Of a stretch of DNA of 30,000 nt, positions 19,895 to 30,000 are shown piece after piece. Every line of letters begins with the position of its first letter. The first letter of the stretch is position 1. The translations under genes were made by a program, and so were the position numbers. The stretch is from assembly GCA_964020155.1 (NCBI GenBank), contig OZ026570.1, forward strand, positions 2,072,221-2,102,220. Direction: 5' to 3'. This DNA is from Chondrilla cf. caribensis (taxonomy: Eukaryota; Porifera; Demospongiae; Chondrillida; Chondrillidae). A model generated the notes under the pieces. It saw nothing but the letters and a program-made list of their open reading frames with translations, did no database searches and had not been told where the DNA came from.

Positions 19895-20215
19895 TTTAAG
19901 GGGGTGCAGGCTCACCCCTCGATCCCCTTGGTGCCGCCCCCGCATCTAGACCCTCGTTTTGGGTATGCATAATACTCACACCCTGGATAAATAACCCCTT
20001 ATTCTACTAAACGGCACCTGGGGGATTGAGCCCACACCACCCTTTCACACCACAAGGCTGAGAAAAAGCCTATGTAATAGCAGAAGGCAGTGAACAAAAA
20101 CCAGTGGGGTTAGCACTCCAGAACACACGTGCCTGCTGCAAGGCCCGGAAACTAATTAAATAATTGCCAGCAGGTGCTGGGGCAACCCACTGCGGAGGTC
20201 CGCATTAACTCCATT
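19895..20215. repeat. GC-richer inverted-repeat block, probably transposon-derived
   Basis: GGCTCACCCCTCGATCCCC (about 19909-19927) pairs imperfectly with GGGGGATTGAGCCC (about 20029-20042), giving a hairpin-like block with GGTGCCG/CGGCACC arms. A second weak pair (TGCCTGCTG, CCAGCAGGTGC) follows at 20130-20178. No RNA polymerase III boxes convincingly seen. Confidence 0.4.
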
Positions 20216-20959
20216 TAACTTCCTTAAATTACATTCATTGTAAGCTTTTACTCAGTTTCGTTATCTGTAAGTTTCTTTCATGAATTATACACATGTAGTC
20301 AATATTATGCCTACCAAGCATGTCATGTAATTAAGTTGTCTTCAACTCCGATCATGATGTGCTTTGAGATTAGAGTTTGAGTCTTGTGTAGTTCACACCC
20401 AAAACATATTTTTGAATAAAATTTGAAATCAAATTTACAACCAAAGGGATCTGACTACATAAGACTACTGCCAATGTGTTGTTGTGAATGGAAATACACC
20501 AGGAGAATAAACAAAATTATATTATGATTTTGATGGCCCATTTGGATGTCTATGTGTAAGAATTGTTTTGGGTTGCTTAGCATTATGTAGTGTTGGGTAT
20601 TTTTTCAATAATTGCATTAATTTGTGAAATTTTGCAAGACAATAATTGTATTGGGGTATGACATTTCATGACTATTGATGGAACATGAGGAACATGCACC
20701 TTTAATATTGAGCTTGTTTGATGTTGCAGCCACATAATATACATAATTTGACTCGATTCAAATTGTATAAGGACTCGTGATCATTCCCTCCCATTCCAGT
20801 AAAAAACTCTTGCTTCAAGTCAATTTGACCTTATTATCTATCCAGCTGTAATCATTTAATTTGCAGTATTCGCAACAGACAATATGATTGTGTGTGTGAT
20901 TTAAGATATTGCCCAGTACTAATGTTTAAGTTACAATATTATTCTCTTTCTCTGCACAG
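20216..20959. other. AT-rich stretch upstream of the collagen start exon
   Basis: No gene seen. It ends in a good acceptor (TTCTCTTTCTCTGCACAG, AG at 20958-20959) just before the collagen ATG, so an untranslated first exon and the promoter should lie in or beyond this stretch. Confidence 0.4.
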
Positions 20960-20964
20960 GTACC

Positions 20965-23900
20965 ATGCAGTATATTTCTGCAACTGTGATATTCTTCTTG
21001 TTGTATATAGCTGTTCTTACTTCTGGAACACCCAGAGAAGGTTAATCTTTGTATACGTATTGTATCGAAAATGAGATGTATGTCAGTATTTGTGCCAATA
21101 TTGGAGTATATGTTTGATATATTAATTTTATTTGTCCAATTGGTGGCAAATCTGAGAACTAACACTGACTATTAGAGCATTGTCCACATCCATATAGAGA
21201 ACTAAGAGTTGTTCTAAGTTTGTAATGTAGTACATGTGTTATTACTACTTTTAATTATGAATTATTTGACCACCACTAACAAATTGTTGAGCCATAGAGT
21301 ATTAATATCTAATTGGTGATCTGTATCAGCCATTAGCCATTCATAGCTATCAATTATCTGACTATCAGGTAAATTTCATTATCAAACATCACTACACGGT
21401 GTGTGTATGTATTAAGGTATTTGAACAGAAGATGGGTGGATCAAAGGAAAAGATGGGCTTATATCAACAGTGTAATCCCACTTCCTCTGATATTACCTTG
21501 GTCGTGATTATTGCCTCTGTCAAGTAATTATCAAGCTATTGATACCTGTACTCACTTTGATCACAACAATTAACCTAATATACGTAATAGCAATACTTCA
21601 GCAGTGAGCAGTGAGAAAGATGCCGTATTAAAACTACATCCATGGACGCAATACCAAGTCTACCACCATGGTACCTATTAATCATATCCCTCCATGATGG
21701 GCTAGAGCAGATAATACTTGCGCTTTTATTGTAAGTTGTTTTCAAAATCTCCCAGTGCAGTAGACAATTTCCTGGACACCATCATCTTTTGATTGACTTA
21801 TGACTTCTACATAGGATAAGTACGTACATTTGCAACATAGGTCATTTTTTCTATGATCTACAGTGGATATTTTGGATGAAATTGGCCTTAGAGGAAGGAC
21901 ACCACCCCAGGCTAGAGCCACATTTGGACCAGATGGAAAATTAGATGCCTATGCTATCTTACAAGATGTAAAAGAAACTCTGACATCTGGAGATTGGTTT
22001 GCAGTGGCTAATGCATTCACAGAGGGATTTGCCCTACATATCAATGTATTCCCTGAGTTTGACTACACCGGTGTATTGCTGTCCATCAACATGAATACAG
22101 ATATGGAATTCACAATGGCTCTCACACGAGCTCGTGTATCCACTAAGCACAACCTACTGATAAAGCTTCCAGGTCTCAATCCAATCACCTACCTGATCCC
22201 TGAGGTAGACTCAGAATGGATTCGATTTGACCTACTCTACAGGGGGGATGCACTGTCCCTTTATCGTAATTGTGAACTCATTGCAAGGCAAATTCTCCCA
22301 CAAGAGCTTGCAAATATTAGCAGGACATCGATGAAGCAGTCAGATGAAATCTTTCTGCCCAATTCTATTGAGAAGGTGAGGATATTTCTGATGACCTTAA
22401 ATGATAGCATGCAGCAAATTCTTGTTAATCTGCCTTGTGGAATTCATTTTTGGAAAAATATGACTGATAAATGAGTGTGTGATTACAGTTTTCCATTACT
22501 ATTCATATACTATATTGGTACTGGTACATTTTGTCAATTTGCGTAGATACACAGCTTGAAGATGTTTGATACACCTGGCCAGGCACTATTGAACTGCCCA
22601 AACTATGCTCCAGTGTGTTGATATATTGTCTTGCACAGCCCAAAGTAGGGTTTGATGTACAATGTTTTTATCTGCTGTAATTCCTATATTTAGATAGCTG
22701 TCGATTATGGCTCAGGAGAAGTGAGTTTCTTCAATTTTGTGTATGGGAATTTGTTTATTCTTGTAAAAGAGTACTCAGAGAACTGGTCTCATGGGTGAAT
22801 GCTAAATAAATGTGTTTTGTAACAATCATACAGATTGAGCCTCAAAACACTGGTGAGAAAGGAGAAAAGGTGAATGTACAGTTCTGAATCCTGTAAATTA
22901 ATAATAAATACACATTTTCCTCTGATTCTGACACTGAAGGGTGATCAAGGTCCTCCTGGTCCAATTGGACCTAAGGGAGAGAGTGGTATTAAGGTTAGTT
23001 GACATACATATGTAAGACTAACAACGGGGATGATCGTTGAAGATGATAATTTCATTCTTCTGTAGGGTCTTGATGGGGAGACTGGTTTACGTGGACGAGC
23101 AGGTGAAAAGGTAAGACAAATAGCTTTGGTCTTAAGACACCGGAACCTCTCTATTACTGACGCTTTGGGATCTTAGTTTATGTCCTCATTATGGTGATTT
23201 CTTCAATTCAGAGGTCATTCAACACACTACAATAATATACTGGGACACAGAATGGTGTCCTTATTACAGAGGTTTCCTAAATCCAAAGCCTTGTAATAGA
23301 GAGGTTCCATTACAATTATAGTTGTCCTTGTCATCAGTGTTGTATTCACTGGTGTTTCCCCAATTCTGAACTCAGGGTACGAAGGGAGATGTCGGTGAGC
23401 AGGGACTCCCAGGTAGTCTGGGACCAATCGTGAGTTTTACAAAGAAATGAATTCAATATAGGGGTGAACCTGCATGAAATGTTGGCCCTAAACCATGCCT
23501 ACACTAACATCACCCCAAGTTACTACACATGTACTGTTGCCATAATGTACATATGCATTCTTTTTTCATGTTAAACAGTATGCGCATAATGTGTACATAT
23601 GTATCTACAGTAAGTACATGTCTGTGACATCCATGTATGTATGTGTTCTGTGTAGGGACTGAAAGGTGATATGGGTCAAGCTGGTCTTAAAGGAGACATT
23701 GGACAGAAGGTGAAATACAATCATTTTGGAGAGATACTGTATATAGACACATATGTATATTGTTGTAGACATTGATTTAAGGCATGATACATATATACAG
23801 TACGTATATACCTTTTGTGCTCACAGGGAGAAAAGGGTGAAAGTGGAAAATTTTGTTCTCTCAACCACACCATGGTATGGCACATGATTGCATGGCTTTC

Positions 23901-26900
23901 TAGTTATTAACCTAGCTCGATAATTTTGTTTCCAGGGATTTGAATCAGAATTACCTCTCTGCGAAGAAATCCTAAAGGTATGATAAAGATCCTTATGCAC
24001 CCAATTCATCATTCTCTGTAAGCACAAGAATTTGAAATACAATTTATTATGCCTACCTTCATGTGTGCCCAGGGACCCTCCGGACCTATAGGTGCTCAAG
24101 GAACAAAAGGACAAAAGGGAACGAAGGGAGATGATGTGAGTTACTTTTTAGAATTAGATGGCTGGGATGAATGAATGTATAAATAACACGTACGTATAGG
24201 TTATAACTGGCTTCCAAACTGATCATTTTAAGCGTCTCCATACGTGAATATCGTACGAGGAGGGGGGGGTTATACATTATAACCTGCAACTAAACAGATA
24301 CTAAGAGCTCTGAAGATTCCAAGTGACTGAAAACTATTCAAATACTTTGACAATGGATACTTTTCAGAGGTTGACCAGTAGTTTCCGTGTTAGAAAATGA
24401 CACTATTCTGTATTCTCCCACCATACTAAAAGATAGGGCAATATAGATCTGTATGAAATATACAGACGTGATAAATCATTTGATGTGGTCACCCATAAGT
24501 TTAGAAGTATAAATATGCATGTACAGACAACATGCATAAGCAACTTGTATAATTTAACGTTGTTGGCCTGTGCTTTCAGGGTGTTAAAGGCCAGAAAGGC
24601 GATTCTGGACTCACTGGGGCTCCTGGTAAAAATGGAATACCTGGAGAATTTCCTGGCACTGACGAACTTGTGACAGTACGTACTGATTGATCAAATGTAT
24701 CACAATACGTATTTACGCCTGTTCATATATACATGTATTTCACTTCCCTGCATTTTAAGATGATTTGTGATCAAGCAGAACTCACTGGTAATGTTACATT
24801 GAAGGTATGTCTTTAGTATACTTCACTGGAACCTACATACCCTGTGTACACAATAAAATAGTGTAGGCGGAATCCAGACCTTTGGTGTCTTGGTGCTGAT
24901 ATCTTGTGTAATTCTGTTGATTACATTTGATAGCTAGAATGAATGACAACACCCACATAACTGCATCTGTATTTCAGCTAATGTTATCTTTAATGTACTA
25001 CTATTTTTTTCAAAAATACAATTCAAGTGCATACAATTGATGAATTGTACGATAATTTTGATAAAAAGATGGTATGTAGTTTGTTTTAATAGTATAATAT
25101 GAGGATTGTGAGTTGTGTGTACATAGATACGTTACTGTCACACACACGTACACACAAACATACACACACAAAATGTATGTATGGGCACAATATGCCTACA
25201 CAACCCATTTATAACCTATACATATGTACACCACATACAGCGCACTGTACATACATGTATACACACACAAATACAGAGTTACGTATGTACGTATTATGTG
25301 CATGTAGCTGTACAGTAAATGCTTGTTAATCTGTCACAATTTCCTGAGATAATATGTCAGATGACTAGGTTTGATCCACATTATTATCATGTACATGCTC
25401 ATGAATGAATTGGTTCAGCAAATAGTTATCAATGAAAATACACTGCATCATTAATTTTTTGCACATCACATTATATGACTATGTTTGTCATAATGTGTTT
25501 CAGATTCTTTGTTCTGGACAAAATATTGGTCCTCCTGGACCTAAAGGTGACCCAGGTCTACCTGGTGAGGACGGTCTGAGAGGTTTTCCGGGTGACCCTG
25601 GAGTAAATGGCTCTAAAGGGAACACAGGAGAACAGGGACCAAAGGTCAGTTAATAGAAATTAATGGCTCCGTGAGTTTATGGAATTTGAATCTTATGTAT
25701 GGGGGGGTTGTCATGAAGACCACTATGCTAGGCTCTCACCAATATAAATCTGTCAGTTGGCTTGAATTATATTTTCTATCGTATGCTATTTTCTACTAGG
25801 GGGATTCCGGGGATCAAGGTCTGAGTGGTGTCCCAGGAGATCAAGGGCAAAAGGTACATAGAGTATTTCAGGGATTCTTCAACTGATTGGCAATACATGT
25901 AGGTTCACTGTTTCCTGTTCCCTACAGGGAGAGAGAGGTGAAAAAGGTGATAAAGGTGGTCAGGTATGTACGTAGTACTGTAATAGCTGCACTAAAATAA
26001 ATGCTGTGTTTCCCTTCTAGAAGAAAGGCGAAGTGGCATGATCTGTACTGCATGTTTGCAACATGTTTAACTTTGTACAATGATGTACAATGCATGTGTT
26101 GTGTGTACATTGTGTTAGACGTACGTATGTTAGCGCAATAAATTTGTTCAAGGTACATAGATTTGACGCATGTGTATAGAGTTATCAGGCTCCCCTTGAC
26201 CTCCTACCAGCACCCCATCTTGAGAGAACCTTTGTAGTTAGTCCTAGTTTCAAGTGGATTCATGAATCATGATTTGCCAAACAAGCTCAAGTGTAATCCA
26301 GAATTGTTTTCGCAAGCATTGCCCTTCAAACTTGTAATATTATGGAAATGAATATAATATTGATTGTCAGACAACAATAACTCAATAATTTGTAATGATG
26401 TGAGCATAGTGCCTCTGAATTTTGCACACTTATTATTAGGATTTCCCCACTAGCTGTAAGCCAAATAATACACAAGAATTGGTTTGTATTAAGGAGTAAT
26501 TTGTCTTAAGAGTGTTTGTCTTGATGAATGCCTACTGTATTTTGTATACAGTGGAACCCCTCCATTAAAAAAGACTCTTAAACCTTTCTTATGTCCTCAC
26601 GACAAAGGATTCCTGAATTCAGGTCATTTAATACACTGGTGTGTTGTCCTTATTACAGACCATTCTCAATTCAGAGGTTTAATTGTAATCAAGAGGTCCT
26701 GCTGAATGTAATTCATAATAATGTTACTGTGTACTGCTAGGGTTCAGCTGGAAGTGATGGTACTCCTGGTGTCAAAGGAGAGAAAGGTGATCAAGGAGAC
26801 ACGGTTGGTAAATTTTGAAAAGGTTTGTCTCAATTGCATGATGTGATGCAGCCACTGATGTGATATTTCTTAGGGACCTCAAGGCAGTATAGGTGAAAAG

Positions 26901-28402
26901 GGAGAAAAGGTGATTGATAAATCTTCAATGATGATGTATGTAATATGCGTATTTGATTCAGATATTGCGATATTAGGGAGCTAATGGTCTTCAAGGACCA
27001 CCTGGTGCAGATGGTGTGAGTGTAAAAGGTGCCAGAGGTGACAAGGGTGATGCTGGTGATCAAGGACCACCTGGAAGAGTGCAAGGTGTGTAGCTAGCAT
27101 GCAATAACATTGACACAAATACTATTGGTCGCACCATCTGCATACCCTGTACACATTAAATTTGATGTTATTTGCATGTACACATTTTATGTATAATTTT
27201 ACATAATTATTGTATGTATGTACGTACTCTTTACATTTCTGAACATGTTTGTGGTAGCACTGCGAGTGGCTGGAGTTCCTGGACAAAAGGGAGAACAAGG
27301 TGAAAAGGGGAGAAGGGGCCCGCATGGACAAAATGGTTTACCCGGTCCACCTGGTGAAAAAGGCAATATGGGAGATACAGGACCGATGGGAATGGCAGGG
27401 CCAATGGGTCCTCGAGGTCCACTGGGTCCTTCGGGACCACCTGGATTTGGGCTGAAAGGGGATAAAGGAAGCATGGTTTGTTTACAGTTTTATAAACAGA
27501 CCAAGCGCAGATGTGACAGTTGTCTGTTTTCTGTTTGCAGGGGCATACGGGAAAACAAGGTGAACCTGGAACCACAGTAAGTCTTATTCATTTGACTGAC
27601 ATGTTCCTTATTGTAGTTTGTTTCATGAGGGCACTGGGCATTCATTTATGTATGTATATGTACGTACGTATATCTTAGCTTCTGGTTAATCAATTGAGCA
27701 TAATTACATGCTTGCATAATTGAGCTCAAACATAATTGTACTGTAGGTTGGATGCTTATGTGTGTAGGACTTAGTGTTGAGTGGTATTGACAGATATAGT
27801 ACTAGGACTGGTTAATTTTCATGGTATTTACCATCATGGAAGGAGTTCTACATAGCTATTCCTCTGCATGTGATTTTCCTTCATTACCATTATCATAGGA
27901 GACCCTGCCATTAATCTTGCAATCAGTGATAAAAGAAAATTAAAATTGACTCTCCCTTTGGCCCTATATTATATACCATGTATTGATCAATCACATTGAT
28001 GTATTCCTTTATTGTACAATGTTTGTAGTTGGTTCCATGAAGGCACTGGGCACAGCATCTTGTCATATGGGAATGATACTTTGTATTTTACTGAGCATTC
28101 GTGTTTCCATTAACATTTGATGATGTTCCGTCCAATCATAGGTGGTTCCTATCGTGAGCAACCTGCCCCAAGTGGCAGTCCCAGGCCAGTTAGCACTGCT
28201 GAAAGATACCGATGAAATGTATCTTAGCATTTATGTTGACAGTGGCTGGAAGCAAGTGGAGGTAAGCCTGTGTTAACTTTGCAATATGAGAGTACACAAT
28301 CAATACAGTATTGCAATTGAACTGTGCTGTGATGTTGTATAACTTCTTTTCACTCTTTTGTAGCTTAGTGCTACCAAAGATGACTCTGTGAACCAGAAAT
28401 AA
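20965..28402 (+). CDS. Non-fibrillar collagen with TSPN domain and multiplexin-like C-terminus (23 exons)
   Basis: Secreted extracellular-matrix collagen, about 667 aa. Coding exons: 20965-21040, 21864-22375, 22694-22720, 22834-22869, 22940-22993, 23066-23110, 23376-23429, 23656-23709, 23827-23874, 23936-23977, 24073-24135, 24580-24675, 24760-24804, 25504-25644, 25800-25853, 25928-25963, 26741-26803, 26874-26909, 26977-27085, 27258-27475, 27541-27576, 28142-28261, 28364-28402. All phases agree. Order: signal peptide ([20 protein letters not shown]); TSPN/laminin-G-like domain (residues about 26-196); Gly-X-Y from about residue 212; two interruptions with Cys (FCSLNHTM…PLCEE; MICDQ…ILCSG), suited to inter-chain disulphides; more Gly-X-Y; then a globular end with [20 protein letters not shown] and GWKQVEL, like the collagen XV/XVIII trimerisation domain. 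There is no endostatin. The 27-nt exon 3 and the GTTAAT/GTTGGT/GTTTGT donors are the least certain points. Confidence 0.92.
23142..23308. mobile_element. Intronic MITE with 16-bp perfect inverted ends
   Basis: GGAACCTCTCTATTAC (23142-23157) and its exact reverse complement (23293-23308) bound a 167-bp segment in the collagen intron between exons 6 and 7. Internal sequence (TTATGTCCTCA, AATTCAGAGGT, GTCCTTATTACAGA) is shared with the element at 26549. The outermost CAGT-type end appears eroded. Confidence 0.8.
25137..25275. repeat. CA-rich low-complexity tract in collagen intron
   Basis: Interrupted (CA)n and TACACA repeats in the intron between exons 13 and 14; the open frame across it is not coding. 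Confidence 0.75.
26020..26142 (+). other. Possible alternative terminal exon of the collagen gene
   Basis: After exon 16, a good acceptor (TTCCCTTCTAG, AG at 26019-26020) is followed in phase by codons for KKGEVA and a TGA, and about 100 nt later by AATAAA at 26137-26142. If used, it would give a truncated collagen without the distal triple helix and trimerisation domain. It could equally be chance sequence in a 777-bp intron. Confidence 0.3.
26549..26695. mobile_element. pogo/Tigger-like MITE fragment
   Basis: The terminus CAGTGGAACCCCTCCATTA, preceded by TA, begins an element whose interior matches the 23142-23308 MITE (TTATGTCCTCA, TGTCCTTATTACAGA, ATTCAGAGGTTT). The right end is diverged, so the boundary near 26695 is approximate. 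It lies in the intron between collagen exons 16 and 17. Confidence 0.7.
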
Positions 28403-28403
28403 A
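28398..28403 (+). promoter_or_regulatory. Polyadenylation signal overlapping the collagen stop codon
   Basis: AAA TAA ATA: the AATAAA hexamer contains the TAA stop (28400-28402). Confidence 0.6.
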
Positions 28404-28571
28404 TATACTCTTGCAAGTTGACCCAATGTTTTCACTTACCAGTAATTATTTCATCTCCATGCACAATAGCTAGAGGGCTATTACATCCTATGATATCATA
28501 CTAGTAACTTTTCATATGTATAAAATTAATTAACAAATTATGCTATGTATGACACAGTTGTACATGTTATT

Positions 28572-28626
28572 GTAATAATAATATTATTATTATTTTGCGT
28601 ATAATAATAATATAATTATTATTGTG
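28572..28626. repeat. AT-rich palindromic tract
   Basis: (AAT)n/(ATT)n runs in opposing orientation around TTTTGCGTATAA can fold into a long AT hairpin. Confidence 0.75.
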
Positions 28627-28772
28627 AAGGATTCTATATTAATCATTGTTATGTGATATATTATTATAGTATATAAAAGTCGGTGACATATATATAGTAT
28701 ACTAGCCCCAGAGCTGGACTAAGGGACTTGATTATAATATATAATTATTATTACTGGTAACGACAGCTGATA

Positions 28773-28790
28773 CATGCATGCGCATGCATG
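28773..28790. repeat. 18-bp perfect palindrome
   Basis: CATGCATGCGCATGCATG is its own reverse complement, with alternating purine-pyrimidine bases (Z-DNA or cruciform potential). Confidence 0.85.
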
Positions 28791-29062
28791 AGATCCTAGT
28801 TTGCACTGGTATTTCAAGTCAACAAAAATAGCATGATTTTTTGTATATAGACATAATATACTCAATGTAGATGCACACATGTTATTATGCAAATATTGAA
28901 AGTATTCATATTAATTGTAGACTACCGTACGGGTTTATAAAGACCAGTACCACTGTGGACATACTAAATGAATTACTTGGCTATTGTTCATAAATTATCA
29001 AGATATAAATAGCAATCTTTAAAATATCTGCATGTCTTCATAGCTGTACATGTGCACGTGGA

Positions 29063-29064
29063 TG

Positions 29065-29114
<50 letters not shown>

Positions 29115-29157
29115 TCTATATGTACTTATCTGTATTATAGGTGTGTACATCTGCATT

Positions 29158-29196
<39 letters not shown>

Positions 29197-29635
29197 ATGT
29201 GCGTGTGTGTGTGTGTGCTCGCACATGCGCGTGTATAGTACTGTATACATGTGTGTGTATTTGTGTGTGTGTGTGTGTGTGTGCTTCTGTATGTACGTAT
29301 GTGTATAGGTGTGTACATGTGTATGTGCTTGTGTGCTTCTGTATGTACGTATGTGTATAGGTGTGTACATGTGTATGTGCATATGTGCGTGTGTGCTCGT
29401 ACATGCATTGTGCATGTGTGTGTTTGTGTGTGTGTGTGTGGTGCTTCTGTATGTACGTATGTGTATAGGTGTGTACATGTGTATGTGCATGTGTGTGTGT
29501 GTGTGTTTGTGTATGTGCTTCTGTATGTACGTATGTGTATAGGTGTGTACATGTGTATGTGTGTGTGTGTTCGCACATGCATTTGTGTACGTGTGTGTGC
29601 TTCTGTATGTACATATGTGTATGTGTGTATCACAC
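29063..29635. repeat. GT microsatellite and composite minisatellite
   Basis: Starts with long (TG)n runs (about 29067-29111, 29160-29194). A compound unit, GCTTCTGTATGTACGTATGT followed by GTATAGGTGTGTACATGTGT, then recurs at about 29283, 29335, 29443, 29518 and, partly, 29600, separated by variable GT tracts. A diverged first copy is near 29112. Long open frames on both strands here are artefacts of the repeat. Confidence 0.9.
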
Positions 29636-29922
29636 CCTACAGTGCACATGGTGTTGTATTGTGCCTTTATTATAATTGTTGATTGATAAAGGATACTTTT
29701 GGAAGAAGCATCGACTAGAGTCAGAGACCGCCTGAGTGAGGGGTATATACTAACGTAGACGTTCTAATTTGGATTGAACTTACGTAGTTACTACTTCGGG
29801 GATGCTGCATGGGCTCAAATGCCTCTGGAATGAACAATACTTATACGTACATAGTAACTTTTACTGTAATTGTACACGAACATTTCAAGATTATACCAAC
29901 TTGCAAAGATAAACCATGCAAA
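29636..29922. other. Intergenic, nothing recognised
   Basis: Unique AT-rich sequence after the minisatellite with no exon, RNA gene or transposon terminus seen. Confidence 0.4.
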
Positions 29923-29976
29923 AAATGTACAAGTAATAGAAAATGTACAAGTAATAGAAAATGTACAAGTAATAGA
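29923..29976. repeat. 18-bp tandem repeat, 3 perfect copies
   Basis: AAATGTACAAGTAATAGA repeated exactly three times, followed by a partial fourth (AAAT). Copies are identical, so the array is young or homogenised. Confidence 0.95.
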
Positions 29977-30000
29977 AAATAGTTACTGATACACCAAGAT

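Noticed and set aside
22376..22474. Read-through extension of collagen exon 2
   Set aside because: AAG/GTGAGG at 22375 is a good phase-0 donor, and the extension has no domain and ends in a stop.
27199..27575. Two minus-strand frames rich in Pro and Gly
   Set aside because: Antisense of Gly-X-Y collagen exon 20.
29019..29682. Long open frames on both strands (up to about 200 codons)
   Set aside because: They consist of Cys/Val or His/Thr alternation forced by GT/CA repeats and appear in several frames at once.
29923..29976. Short perfect direct repeats as a CRISPR-like array
   Set aside because: Copies are directly adjacent with no spacers and the genome is eukaryotic; it is an ordinary tandem repeat.

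Overview
This is a eukaryotic, almost certainly metazoan, nuclear window. It has spliced genes with GT-AG introns, AATAAA signals close to stop codons, TA-flanked DNA transposons, long GT/CA microsatellites, and a secreted collagen whose Gly-X-Y exons are often exactly 54, 45 or 36 bp. Gene size, short introns and the gene mix would fit a non-bilaterian animal such as a sponge. That taxonomic placement is inference; no marker here proves it.

Layout. 1-2252: non-coding, with a 137-bp-period repeat, GT microsatellites and a possible TATA/CRE promoter. 2253-4940 (+): intronless secreted beta-helix protein with an inserted Cys-rich PAN/Apple-like segment. 5621-9716 (-): FIS1, the mitochondrial/peroxisomal fission adaptor, rebuilt here from five small exons into a continuous 169-aa frame. 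9717-9839: short probable bidirectional promoter, followed on the plus strand by a possible first coding exon (9840-9909). 10064-11552: inverted-repeat DNA transposon with 9-bp target duplications and a second 118-bp foldback element of the same terminal family nested in its left TIR. 12639-14285 (+): two-exon orphan membrane protein with an N-terminal ectodomain and seven predicted TM segments. 14781-15317 (+): ADAT2, catalytic subunit of the tRNA A34 deaminase. 15318-20959: gene-poor, with a GC-rich block, a duplicated about 150-bp segment, a 619-bp TA-flanked transposon and unassigned coding-like fragments. 20960-28402 (+): a 23-exon non-fibrillar collagen (about 667 aa) with signal peptide, TSPN/laminin-G-like domain, interrupted Gly-X-Y region with cysteine-bearing interruptions, and a multiplexin (XV/XVIII)-like trimerisation domain but no endostatin. 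28403-30000: AT-rich palindromes, a GT-rich minisatellite and an 18-bp tandem repeat.

The genes do not form a pathway. FIS1 and ADAT2 are housekeeping genes. The beta-helix protein, the 7TM protein and the collagen are secreted or surface products. The least explained items are the nested foldback elements, a 36-39 bp insertion with its empty site in the same window, the orphan 7TM protein, and a possible alternative early end of the collagen gene.
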